Shown one piece after another: positions 1 to 6,338 of a DNA stretch of 11,094 nt; position 1 is the first letter of the stretch, and each line of letters starts with the position of its first letter. Under the pieces are notes generated by a model that saw only the letters and a list, made by a program, of their open reading frames with translations, did no database searches and was not told the DNA's origin. Where the stretch lies: positions 1-11,094 of the forward strand of contig PMKK01000031.1 in NCBI GenBank assembly GCA_003157715.1, written 5' to 3'. Made by a program: the position numbers and the translations under genes. Origin of the DNA: Actinomycetota bacterium (lineage in GTDB: Bacteria; Actinomycetota; Thermoleophilia; UBA2241).

Positions 1-807
1 GAGCGCACCAGGTTCACGCTGAAGGTCCAGGACGGCTGTGCCGGCCGCTGCTCGTACTGCGCGGTGCGACTCGCTCGCGGCGCGCCCTGGAGCATCGCCG
101 CCCGGGACGCCGTCGCCCAGGCGCGGGGCGCCGTGGCCGCCGGCTGCGGTGAGATCGTGCTCTCCGGCATCGACGTCGGCGCCTACCGCGATCCGGAAAG
201 CGGCGCCGACCTGGCCGCCCTCGTCGGGCGTCTCACGGCGCTTCCGGGCCTCGTCCGGCTGCGGCTCTCCTCGATCGAGCCGGGCCACCTGACGGCCGCC
301 CTGATCGCGGCGCTCGACCATCCGCTCGTGGCTCGGCACCTGCACGTGCCGCTGCAATCGGGCGACGACGCGGTGCTCGCCGCGATGGGCCGGCCTTACA
401 GCTGGCGGGAGTATCGCGCGGCGCTCGCGGCTGCCCGCGAAGGTCTGCCTGGTCTCGCCGTCTCGACCGATCTGATCGTCGGCTTTCCCGGTGAGGATGA
501 TGCCGCCTTCGGGCGCTCGCTTGCCGCCATCGCGCCGCCCGGCGGACTCTTCGCGCGCGTCCACGTCTTTGCGTTCTCGGCAAGGGCGGGCACGCCGGCG
601 GCGGCGCTGGCGGCGCCGCCGGCGGCCACGGTGAAGGCGCGCGCGGGCCTGGCGCGGGCGGCGGGGCCGAAGTCCTGCTCGAGGAATGCCGTGACCGTGC
701 GTGGAGGGGGTACAGTTCGACGTACGTGCGCTACTACCTCGAAGGCGAAGGCGCCCGCGGGGGCATGGTCGAGGCGGTCGGTGACGAACTCTACCGTGAC
801 GGCCTGA
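1..807 (+). CDS. mtaB: tRNA (N6-threonylcarbamoyladenosine(37)-C2)-methylthiotransferase MtaB, 5'-truncated by window edge and frameshifted near its 3' end
   Basis: Radical-SAM methylthiotransferase of the MiaB/RimO/MtaB family, which adds a methylthio group to t6A37 of ANN-decoding tRNAs. The frame is open from base 1, so the N-terminal UPF0004 domain is off the window. The segment KVQDGCAGRCSYC gives the CxxxCxxC cysteines (codons at 37, 49, 58) that bind the SAM iron-sulfur cluster. Then come LSGIDVGAY, HLHVPLQSGDD, TDLIVGFPGE and FAFSARAGTPAA, all typical of MtaB. The frame then goes wrong: after about base 660 it reads an unrelated Ser/Arg/Thr-rich tail to a stop at 805-807, while the family's TRAM domain is readable in another frame (see 663-842). 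The linker before TRAM also looks about 15 residues short. Either the gene is broken or a base is missing in the GGGG run at 663-666. Family assignment is firm; intactness is doubtful. Confidence 0.85.
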   Translation, partial: ERTRFTLKVQDGCAGRCSYCAVRLARGAPWSIAARDAVAQARGAVAAGCGEIVLSGIDVGAYRDPESGADLAALVGRLTALPGLVRLRLSSIEPGHLTAALIAALDHPLVARHLHVPLQSGDDAVLAAMGRPYSWREYRAALAAAREGLPGLAVSTDLIVGFPGEDDAAFGRSLAAIAPPGGLFARVHVFAFSARAGTPAAALAAPPAATVKARAGLARAAGPKSCSRNAVTVRGGGTVRRTCATTSKAKAPAGAWSRRSVTNSTVTA

Positions 808-842
808 AGGGACGGATCGTGGCACGGAGACGCACAGAGTGA
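663..842 (+). pseudogene. mtaB: Out-of-frame TRAM domain of mtaB
   Basis: In the frame beginning at 663 the sequence reads GAEVLLEE, then a segment with GYSSTYVRYYLEG and a final GLKGRIVARR, ending at TGA 840-842. This matches the tRNA-binding TRAM domain expected at the C-terminus of MtaB (a VLVEE-like start, a GY..YV strand, and a closing G-hydrophobic segment). It is separated from the radical-SAM frame by a net loss of one base. Adding one G to the run at 663-666 would restore a continuous frame reading AAGAEVLLEE. I infer this is the displaced end of the same gene and not a separate gene; no start codon or ribosome binding site precedes it. Confidence 0.7.
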
Positions 843-1036
843 GCCGGGGAGCGCGACGGTCTGCTCGGGCAGAGGCGGGCCGCGCTGCCGTCGGTCGTGA
901 TCGAGGCCGCCCGCCGGGCGGGCCTTGCCGAGAGTGGGTACAGCTGGTCGCAACTACCGGACCTGACGCCTGCCGGCAGGTCGTGCACCTGCACCGGCGC
1001 GCGATCGGCGGCCGGCGTCTTGGAGGTTTCGCATGA
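843..1036 (+). pseudogene. Decayed HIT-family (HinT-like) nucleotide hydrolase remnant
   Basis: Two frames together read as the C-terminal half of a histidine-triad protein. The frame at 855-941 gives DGLLGQ and then EAARRAGLAESGY. The frame from 941 gives QLVATTGPDACRQVVHLH, RRAIGGRRL and GGF, ending at TGA 1034-1036. The family pattern is GYRLV..N.GPDAGQ.V.HLHLH..GGR.L, so the match is specific. Restoring one base at 941-942 (TAC-CAG) would rejoin the halves. The N-terminal half is absent: only 12 bases separate the mtaB TRAM stop from the first recognisable HIT residue. The last His of the HxHxH triad reads Arg (CGC where CAC is expected). Missing half, frameshift and lost active-site His together argue for a true pseudogene. 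HIT genes often sit upstream of phoH in actinobacteria, which supports the identity. Its TGA overlaps the yqeY ATG. Confidence 0.72.
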
Positions 1037-1494
1037 TCCGCACTGAGGGCGCCATCGAGAAGCGCATCAAAGCCGACACCGTGGTCGCTTTGAAAGCCGG
1101 CGACAAGCAGCGCACGCAGGCGCTGCGGCTGTTTACGGCGGCGCTGAAGAAGGAGCGCATTGACGCCGGCGCGACGCCCGACGAGGCCGGCGAGATCGTC
1201 GTGCTGAAGCGCGAGCGCAAACGCCGCCTCGAGGCGGCGGAGCTCTACGACAACGCCGGCCGCGACGACCTCGCGGCCAAGGAACGCTACGAAGAGGAGA
1301 TCGTCGCCGGCTACCTCCCCGAGGAGCTCGCCGACGACGCGCTGGCGGCGATCGTCGAGCAGACGATCGCCGAGCTGGGCGCCGCCGCCCCCAAGGACAT
1401 GGGCAGGGTGATGGGCGCAGTGATGAAGAAGGTGGCTGGGCGCGCCGACGGAACGCTCGTCAACCGGCTGGTCCGCAGCCGGCTGGGCGCATGA
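1033..1494 (+). CDS. yqeY: GatB/YqeY domain-containing protein
   Basis: A 153-residue stand-alone YqeY protein, homologous to the tRNA-binding tail of the GatB amidotransferase subunit. Its exact cellular role is not established; it is usually thought to contact tRNA. Family signatures are IEKRIKADTVVALKAGDKQR and ALRLFTAALKKERID near the N-terminus, then LKRERKRRLEAAELYDNAGR, EEEIVAGYLPEELADD (the YLP core) and KDMGRVMGAVMKKVAGRADG near the C-terminus. Length matches the usual 145-155 residues. The ATG has a strong Shine-Dalgarno GGAGG at 1022-1026, six bases upstream, and overlaps the stop of the HIT remnant (ATGA 1033-1036). It is followed 31 bases later by phoH and is part of the long plus-strand operon. 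Confidence 0.93.
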   Translation: MIRTEGAIEKRIKADTVVALKAGDKQRTQALRLFTAALKKERIDAGATPDEAGEIVVLKRERKRRLEAAELYDNAGRDDLAAKERYEEEIVAGYLPEELADDALAAIVEQTIAELGAAAPKDMGRVMGAVMKKVAGRADGTLVNRLVRSRLGA

Positions 1495-1525
1495 CCGTGC
1501 CGGCTCGCGCCACCCAGGGGAGACG

Positions 1526-2602
1526 ATGACACAGACCACGATCCGGCTCGGCGACAACGCCGAGGCGCTCGCCCTGGCGGGCGAGCACGACGCCAACCTC
1601 AAGGTCCTCGAACGCACGTTGCGCTGCCAGGTGGCCCTGCGCGGCGACGAGCTGCGGCTGAGCGGCGACGACGCCGGCGTAGAACAGGCGGTCGCCGTGG
1701 TGGGTGAGCTTCTGACGGTGATCCGCTCGGGCCGGCCGGTCGATGCCGGCACCGTGGAGTCGCTCGTCGACATCGCGGTCAGCGAGAACGCCAAGCCCTC
1801 AGAGGTCTACGGCGACATCGTCTGGAGCCATCGCGGGCGCCAGATCGGGCCGCGCACCATGAATCAGAAACGCTATGTCGATGCCATCCGCACCAACACC
1901 ATCACCTTCGGCATCGGCCCGGCCGGCACCGGCAAGACCTACCTCGCCGTAGCCGCCGCGGTCGAGGCTTTTTCGAACAAGCGAGTAGGGCGCATCATCC
2001 TGACGCGGCCGGCGGTCGAGGCGGGGGAGAGCCTGGGCTTTTTGCCGGGCACCGTTTCCGAGAAGGTCGATCCCTACTTCCGGCCGCTGTTCGACGCGCT
2101 CTACGACATGATGAGCGGCGACAAGCTGGCGGCGCTGATCGAGAAGGCCGAGATCGAGGTCGCCCCGCTGGCCTACATGCGCGGGCGTACGCTGAACGAC
2201 TCGTTCATCATTCTGGACGAGGCCCAGAACACCACGCCCGAGCAGATCAAGATGTTTCTGACCAGGCTCGGTTTCGGCTCGCGCATGGTGGTCACCGGCG
2301 ACGTCACGCAGATCGATCTGCCGCGGGGCCGGCAGTCGGGCCTGGCGCTGGTGCCCGAGGTGCTTGGCGAGATCCCGGACATCTCGTTCGTGTCCTTCGA
2401 CCAGCGCGACGTCGTGCGCCACAAGCTGGTGCAGCGCATCGTGGCCGCCTACAAGGACTATGGCGACCGCGAGCAGAGTGAGCGCCGATCCGGCGGCGAG
2501 CGCGACCGGGGTGATCGCAACCGTGGTGAGCGCGACAACGGCGGCACCTCGCGCGACGAGCATGCCGATGACGAGGACGTCTCGGGCGGTGAGCGCTCAT
2601 GA
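1526..2602 (+). CDS. phoH: PhoH-family ATPase (PhoH-like protein)
   Basis: Cytoplasmic P-loop ATPase of the PhoH/YbeZ family, linked to RNA metabolism and commonly encoded beside YbeY. Residues 1-70 form the N-terminal KH-like region. Walker A is GPAGTGKT at residues 131-138, and Walker B is FIILDEAQN around 227-235, followed by TTPEQIKMFLTR. VVTGDVTQIDLPRG (255-268) is the PhoH sensor signature. After residue 312 the conserved core ends. The remaining 47 residues are a charged tail built on a five-residue repeat (GERDR, GDRNR, GERDN), encoded by three 15-base units at 2495-2539; the family usually stops near 320-330 residues. Shine-Dalgarno AGGGGAGA lies at 1516-1523. The stop overlaps the ybeY start as ATGA (2599-2602), implying translational coupling. 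Confidence 0.95.
   Translation: MTQTTIRLGDNAEALALAGEHDANLKVLERTLRCQVALRGDELRLSGDDAGVEQAVAVVGELLTVIRSGRPVDAGTVESLVDIAVSENAKPSEVYGDIVWSHRGRQIGPRTMNQKRYVDAIRTNTITFGIGPAGTGKTYLAVAAAVEAFSNKRVGRIILTRPAVEAGESLGFLPGTVSEKVDPYFRPLFDALYDMMSGDKLAALIEKAEIEVAPLAYMRGRTLNDSFIILDEAQNTTPEQIKMFLTRLGFGSRMVVTGDVTQIDLPRGRQSGLALVPEVLGEIPDISFVSFDQRDVVRHKLVQRIVAAYKDYGDREQSERRSGGERDRGDRNRGERDNGGTSRDEHADDEDVSGGERS
2495..2539 (+). repeat. Three 15-base tandem units in the phoH tail
   Basis: Imperfect in-frame 15-base repeat with a consensus close to GGYGAKCGCRACCGK, encoding GERDR, GDRNR and GERDN. Units start at 2495, 2510 and 2525. It lies past the conserved PhoH core, so it extends the protein without breaking the ATPase domain. 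Confidence 0.75.
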
Positions 2603-3189
2603 ACGGCGCGCTCAGCATCGAGGTCGTCAACCTCACGCGTCTGGCGATCGATCCGGCGGTCGTGACGCGGCTGCTCGCCGGAGTGCTCGAAAGTGAAGGC
2701 GTGACCGCCGGCGAGCTGGGCGTGCGGTTTGTCGGCACGCGGCGCATGAGAGAGCTGAACCGCGACTACCTTGGTCACGACGAGGTGACCGACGTGCTCG
2801 CCTTTCCGCTCGAGGGTGACGAGGCGCCGGCGGGCGGTGATGACCTCGGCCCTGACGATCTTGACGCCGACGACCTCGGTTCCGACGACCTTGACGCTGA
2901 CGCCGCCGACCTCGGTGACGCCGCCGCCGTCGTTGGTGCCGACAACGCCGCCGACGCCGCGACCGATATGCCGCGGCTGCTGGGCGATGTCGTGGTGTGT
3001 TCGCGGCGCGCCGCTACTCAGGCGCTGGCCGCCGGCACGCCGCTGGCCTTTGAGATCGCCATGCTGCTCGTGCACGGCACGTTGCACGTGCTCGGCTACG
3101 ACCACGAACGCGACGCCGGCGAGATGGCCCTGCGTCAGGCGCGCCACTTAGACGATGCAAGCTGGGAGCGCCTGCTTGGCAAAGCCTGA
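2599..3189 (+). CDS. ybeY: Endoribonuclease YbeY (16S rRNA maturation factor) with an acidic insertion
   Basis: Zinc-dependent endoribonuclease needed for 16S rRNA 3'-end maturation and ribosome quality control. The metal-binding signature HGTLHVLGYDH (H159, H163, H169) is complete. Upstream family blocks are present: RRMRELNRDYLGHDEVTDVLAFPLE (48-72) and RLLGDVVVCSRRA (126-138). These two blocks normally lie only a few residues apart; here about 50 residues (73-124) rich in Asp, Ala and Leu separate them. This makes the protein 196 residues against roughly 150 for the family. The insert includes a 30-base tandem repeat (2839-2928). It stays in frame and the active site is intact, so the enzyme is probably functional. 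It begins in an ATGA overlap with phoH; the usual phoH-ybeY pairing supports both calls. Confidence 0.94.
   Translation: MNGALSIEVVNLTRLAIDPAVVTRLLAGVLESEGVTAGELGVRFVGTRRMRELNRDYLGHDEVTDVLAFPLEGDEAPAGGDDLGPDDLDADDLGSDDLDADAADLGDAAAVVGADNAADAATDMPRLLGDVVVCSRRAATQALAAGTPLAFEIAMLLVHGTLHVLGYDHERDAGEMALRQARHLDDASWERLLGKA
2839..2928 (+). repeat. 30-base tandem repeat encoding an acidic insert in YbeY
   Basis: Two good copies (2839-2868 and 2869-2898) plus a degenerate third (2899-2928). Each 10-residue unit reads DDLG-x-DDLDA. It sits exactly between the conserved FPLE and RLLGDVVV blocks of YbeY, a position that in most homologues is a short loop. Confidence 0.82.
3164..3168 (+). promoter_or_regulatory. 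Shine-Dalgarno that favours the TTG start of the kinase-phosphatase fusion
   Basis: GGGAG seven bases before TTG 3176, inside the last codons of ybeY. No comparable site precedes the alternative ATG at 3155. Confidence 0.5.
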
Positions 3190-3910
3190 CGCTAACCGCA
3201 CCTCGCTTCTGCAGAGCTTCAACTACGCCTTCGAGGGGATCATTCACGTCGTCCGCACCCAGCGGAACATGAAGATCCACGTGGGGTTCGCGATTTTCGT
3301 GCTGGTTTCAGCCTTCTTCGTCGATCTCGACCGGCTGAGCATCGTGGCGTTGTTCGTGGCCATTTCGTTCGTGTTCATCACCGAGATGCTGAACACCGCC
3401 CTGGAGTACGCGATCGACATCTTCACGTCGCGCTACGACCCGCTGGCCAAGCTCGCCAAGGACATCGCCGCCGGCGCCGTGCTGGTGGCCACCGTGAATG
3501 CCCTGGCGGTGGCCTACCTCGTGTTCTACGACAAGGTCGTCGGGGTGCCCTATACGGTGCTGGCCAAGGTGCGTGAGACGCCGATCGACGTGGCCGTGAT
3601 CAGCGTCTTCTTGCTGATCGTCGTGGTGATCGCGGTCAAGGCCATTACGGGGCGCGGCACGCCGCTGCGCGGTGGCATGCCGAGCGGCCACGCCGCGGTC
3701 GCCTTTGGCGGCTGGGTGGCGATCACGTTCATCGCTTCGGGGACGGCCTTTGACCTGCCGATCTCGGTGATCGCGATGGTGATGGCGGTGCTCACGGCTC
3801 AGAGCCGGGTGCAGGCGGGTATTCATACCTGGCTCGAGGTTGCCTTTGGCGGGCTGCTCGGGGCGGGCCTTACCTTGCTCATCTTCCGACTGTTCTATCC
3901 TCTCTACTAG
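3176..3910 (+). CDS. Diacylglycerol/undecaprenol kinase (DgkA-type) fused to PAP2 phosphatase
   Basis: Integral membrane fusion of 244 residues. Residues 1-118 are a DgkA-family lipid kinase: LLQSFNYAFEGI and the signature ITEMLNTALEYAID (about 68-81), with DPLAKLAKDIAAGAVL after it. Residues 138-244 are a PAP2 domain: K155 with GRGTPLRGGMPSGHAAVAF (PSGH at 169-172), then SRVQAGIHTWLE (SR 210-211, H217). The usual Asp ending motif C3 is Glu221. About three membrane segments occur in each half. Such enzymes interconvert polyprenol, polyprenyl phosphate and pyrophosphate, so a role in lipid-carrier recycling is inferred; direction and substrate cannot be read from sequence. I chose TTG 3176 because GGGAG at 3164-3168 is seven bases upstream and the protein then begins MAKPDANRTSLLQSF. 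ATG 3155 in the same frame has no Shine-Dalgarno and adds seven unconserved-looking residues. It overlaps the end of ybeY. Confidence 0.87.
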   Translation: MAKPDANRTSLLQSFNYAFEGIIHVVRTQRNMKIHVGFAIFVLVSAFFVDLDRLSIVALFVAISFVFITEMLNTALEYAIDIFTSRYDPLAKLAKDIAAGAVLVATVNALAVAYLVFYDKVVGVPYTVLAKVRETPIDVAVISVFLLIVVVIAVKAITGRGTPLRGGMPSGHAAVAFGGWVAITFIASGTAFDLPISVIAMVMAVLTAQSRVQAGIHTWLEVAFGGLLGAGLTLLIFRLFYPLY

Positions 3911-3924
3911 GGACCGAGGCGGAG

Positions 3925-4479
3925 ATGCAGGAGACGATCGCCGGGCGACCGGCTACCGATGCGCGGCGGCTCTGGCTGGCGGCCAGGGCGGCCGCCGCGA
4001 ACGCCTACGCGCCCTACTCGGGATTGCGCGTCGGAGCGGCGCTCCAGACCGTCGCCGGGCACACGTTCACGGGCGTAAACGTCGAGAACGCGTCTTACCC
4101 GGTCGGTCTGTGCGCCGAGCGCGCGGCGCTGGCGGCCGCGGTGGCGGCCGGCGAGCGCCGCTTCAGCGCGCTCGCCCTGGCCACCGACTCGGGCGCGCCG
4201 CTGCTGCCCTGCGGCGCCTGCCTGCAGGCTCTGGCCGAGTTCGGCGAGATCGATTTGATCGTCGCCGCGCCGGCTCGCGCGTCAGGCGATGTGCCCGCGG
4301 TGGCCGCGCCGTTTCGCATGCCCGGCGGTGCGCCGGTGGTGGCCGCGCCGGTCCACGCGCCCGCCGCCGCGCCGGCTCACGCGGCGAGCGACACATCCGA
4401 CACCGTCGAGCTGTGCGTCTTCGCCCTGCGCGACCTTCTGCCCAGCCCGTTTCGGCTCTCGAACGAGGACCGGCGATGA
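3925..4479 (+). CDS. cdd: Cytidine deaminase with a repeat-derived insertion
   Basis: Zinc-dependent deaminase that converts cytidine and deoxycytidine to uridine and deoxyuridine in pyrimidine salvage. The N-terminal core AANAYAPYSGLRVGAAL and FTGVNVENASYPVGLCAERAA carries zinc ligand C63 and catalytic E65. PCGACLQ (95-101) supplies C96 and C99; most homologues have PCGxCRQ, so Leu100 replaces the usual Arg. The normal end, ELCVFALRDLLPSPF (162-176), is preceded by an Ala/Pro-rich insert of about 45 residues (113-159) built on a 13-residue repeat starting VAAP. Total length is 184 against about 130-140 for the family. Start ATG has GAGG at 3916-3919. It lies 14 bases after the kinase fusion and overlaps era (ATGA 4476-4479). 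It matches deoC downstream in nucleoside catabolism. Confidence 0.93.
   Translation: MQETIAGRPATDARRLWLAARAAAANAYAPYSGLRVGAALQTVAGHTFTGVNVENASYPVGLCAERAALAAAVAAGERRFSALALATDSGAPLLPCGACLQALAEFGEIDLIVAAPARASGDVPAVAAPFRMPGGAPVVAAPVHAPAAAPAHAASDTSDTVELCVFALRDLLPSPFRLSNEDRR
4261..4386 (+). repeat. 39-base tandem repeat in cdd
   Basis: Units start at 4261, 4300 and 4339, exactly 39 bases apart, each opening with GTSGCCGCGCCG (VAAP). A partial fourth copy (AAAPAHAA) starts at 4363. It encodes the low-complexity insert before the last strand of cytidine deaminase. Confidence 0.75.
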
Positions 4480-5366
4480 GCACTCCGCCGTTTCACTCAG
4501 GGTTCGTGGCGGTGCTCGGCCGGCCCAACGTCGGCAAGTCGACTCTGGTCAACCGGCTTGTGGGCCACAAGGTGAGCATCGTCTCCGACCATCCGCAGAC
4601 CACCCGGCGGCGCATCAGCGGGGTGGTGACCGCCGACGCCTACCAGCTCGTGCTGCTCGACCTGCCCGGCTTTCAGAAGCCCTTCGACTCGCTCACGCGC
4701 AAGATGCAGGCGACGGTCGACGCCACCCTGAGCGAGGTCGACGCCGCGCTGTTCATGCTGAACGCCGCCGAAGCGCCGGGCGGCGGCGATCGCTACATCG
4801 CCCAGGCGGTCGCGTCGGCCGGCACGCCGTACGTGGCCGTCTTAAACAAGGCCGACGCGGTCAACCGCACGATGCTGGCGACGCGCCTGGCCGCCGCCGA
4901 GGAGCTGCTCGACGGGGGAGAGGTCACGCCGATCAGCGCGCTGCGCGGCGACGGCCTGCCCGATCTGATCGACGCGCTGGTCGCCGCCATGCCCGAGGGG
5001 CCGGTCTACTTTCCCGGCGGCGAGGTCTCCGACCAGCCGCTGGAGTCGCTCGTCGCCGAGCTCATCCGCGAGCAGGCCCTGCGCATCACCCGCGAGGAGG
5101 TGCCGCACGCGGTCGCGGTCCAGGTGCAGTCGCTGGCCGAGCGCCCCGGCGACTCGCTGGTCGAGATCGAGGCCGATCTGGTGGTCGAGCACGAATCGCA
5201 GAAGGCCATTCTGATCGGCAAGGGCGGGCGTGTCGTCAAGGCCATCGGCAGCGGCGCGCGCCATGAGATCGAGTCGGTGCTCGGCGCGCGTGTCTTTTTG
5301 TCGCTGCGGGTCAAGGTGCGCAAGCACTGGCGCCGCGACGACCGCTACGTCGATCATCTGCTCTGA
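4476..5366 (+). CDS. era: GTPase Era
   Basis: Ras-like GTPase with a C-terminal KH domain that binds the 3' end of 16S rRNA and couples 30S assembly to growth. From ATG 4476 it is 296 residues, the usual length. G1 is GRPNVGKS (15-22), G2 is QTTRRRISG (41-49) as typical for Era, G3 is DLPG (62-65) and G4 is NKAD (124-127). The KH domain contains IGKGGRVVKAIGSGARHEIE near residues 248-267, and the protein ends with the Era-like VRKHWRRDDRYVDHL. GAGGA at 4465-4469 is six bases before the ATG, which overlaps the cdd stop. The same frame is open back to about 3840, but that part is antisense-like GC noise over cdd and has no Era similarity, so I reject a longer start. It is the last gene of the tight operon and functionally joins ybeY. 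Confidence 0.96.
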   Translation: MSTPPFHSGFVAVLGRPNVGKSTLVNRLVGHKVSIVSDHPQTTRRRISGVVTADAYQLVLLDLPGFQKPFDSLTRKMQATVDATLSEVDAALFMLNAAEAPGGGDRYIAQAVASAGTPYVAVLNKADAVNRTMLATRLAAAEELLDGGEVTPISALRGDGLPDLIDALVAAMPEGPVYFPGGEVSDQPLESLVAELIREQALRITREEVPHAVAVQVQSLAERPGDSLVEIEADLVVEHESQKAILIGKGGRVVKAIGSGARHEIESVLGARVFLSLRVKVRKHWRRDDRYVDHLL

Positions 5367-5405
5367 TTCGCCGTCCCGAGCCTGCGGTCAGCCTGCTCAC
5401 CACGG

Positions 5406-5415
5406 CGTCCGGACG
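5406..5415. promoter_or_regulatory. 10-base perfect palindrome upstream of deoC
   Basis: CGTCCGGACG reads the same on both strands. It sits 11 bases upstream of the putative -10, about where a -35 would lie. It may be an operator, or chance in GC-rich DNA. Confidence 0.3.
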
Positions 5416-5423
5416 GGCCGCTC

Positions 5424-5432
5424 TGGTATACT
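5424..5432 (+). promoter_or_regulatory. Putative extended -10 promoter of deoC
   Basis: TGGTATACT has a TATACT hexamer at 5427-5432 with the upstream TG of an extended -10. No good -35 is visible at the right spacing. Transcription would start near 5439 and give a leader of about 50 bases, separating deoC from the era operon. Very similar elements occur before the methyltransferase (TGGTATCTT) and the transglycosylase gene (TGGTCTACT). Confidence 0.6.
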
Positions 5433-5489
5433 CAAGACCGTGAGAGGCGCGATCGGCGCGCCCGGCGCACGAAAGGATCAGGCTGCCCG

Positions 5490-6191
5490 GTGCACGCTGA
5501 AGAACTCGCCAAGACCATCGATCACACCCTTCTGCTGGCCAACGCCACGCAGCCCGACATCGAACGGCTGTGCGACACGGCGTCCGAGTTCCACTTCGCC
5601 GCCGTCTGCGTGCTGCCCCACTGGGTGCGACTGGCCGGGCGCCTGCTCACCGACTCCGACGTCAAGGTCTGCACCGTCGTCGGGTTTCCCTTCGGCGCCG
5701 ACGGCGTGCGCTCCAAGGTCGCGGCCGCCAAAGAGGCGGTCGCCAACGGCGCCGACGAGATCGACGTCATGATCTGCCTGCCGGCCATGCTTTCCGGCGA
5801 CTTCACCTACTGCCGCGACGAGCTCACCCGCGTCGTGCGCGCCGTGCGCATGGCGGGCGTCAACAACGGGCGCGGCCTGATCCTGGTAAAGGTGATCGTC
5901 GAGACCTGCTATCTGTCCAACAAGCTCAAGAAGATGGCCTGCAAGATCGTCGAGGGCACGGGCGCCGACTTCGTCAAGACCTCGACCGGGCTCGGCCCCG
6001 AAGGGGCGACGGTCCACGACGTCGAGCTGCTGCGCGACTCGCTCAACGAGCGCGTGGCCGTCAAGGCGTCGGGCGGCATACGCACCTACGACGACGTCGT
6101 GCGGCTGATCAACGCCGGAGCGGCGCGCATCGGCACGAGCTGCGGCGACAAGATCATGCGCGAGTACTTCGCCGCCCAGGAAGCGGGCTAG
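5490..6191 (+). CDS. deoC: Deoxyribose-phosphate aldolase
   Basis: Class I aldolase that cleaves 2-deoxyribose 5-phosphate into glyceraldehyde 3-phosphate and acetaldehyde, the last step of deoxynucleoside breakdown. The TIM-barrel signatures are complete: IDHTLL at residues 10-15, VVGFPFG (63-69), DEIDVMI (89-95, with D92), DFVKTSTG (160-167, with Schiff-base K163) and VKASGGIRT (191-199, with K192). Length is 233 residues, slightly over the usual 220 or so. The GTG start follows AAAGGA at 5472-5477, a rather long 12-base spacing. The N-terminus MHAEELAKTIDHTLL looks complete. It has its own promoter about 60 bases upstream but is probably functionally linked to cdd in nucleoside salvage. 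Confidence 0.96.
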   Translation: MHAEELAKTIDHTLLLANATQPDIERLCDTASEFHFAAVCVLPHWVRLAGRLLTDSDVKVCTVVGFPFGADGVRSKVAAAKEAVANGADEIDVMICLPAMLSGDFTYCRDELTRVVRAVRMAGVNNGRGLILVKVIVETCYLSNKLKKMACKIVEGTGADFVKTSTGLGPEGATVHDVELLRDSLNERVAVKASGGIRTYDDVVRLINAGAARIGTSCGDKIMREYFAAQEAG

Positions 6192-6317
6192 CCGCCTTCG
6201 CTGCCGTCGCGTGGAGCGCGCGGCCGACGGTCCGGGCGACCGCGATCACGGAGCCGCTCGCCTCACTCAGACGGCACGCCCAGCTCGCAAACGCCGCTTC
6301 TCGGTCCGCGAAGGGAA

Positions 6318-6323
6318 TAGAAT
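6318..6323 (+). promoter_or_regulatory. Putative -10 of the GT39 glycosyltransferase gene
   Basis: TAGAAT ends 15 bases before ATG 6339. Transcription would begin near 6330, leaving a leader of about nine bases with no room for a Shine-Dalgarno. The rest of the 147-base gap after deoC (6192-6338) shows only weak GC hairpins and no clear terminator. Confidence 0.45.
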
Positions 6324-6338
6324 CACGCGCATCGGTCA

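Noticed and set aside
3840..4475. Upstream in-frame extension of era
   Set aside because: It overlaps the well-supported cdd gene and is low-complexity Arg/Gly sequence; ATG 4476 with its Shine-Dalgarno gives a normal-length Era.
4289..5266. Plus-strand 325-codon frame overlapping cdd and era
   Set aside because: It is an alternate frame of two well-supported genes with Arg-rich shadow composition and no motifs.
6192..6338. Terminator after deoC
   Set aside because: Only a 5-base-pair stem (CGGTC 6228-6232 with GACCG 6238-6242) and no T tract; too weak to call.
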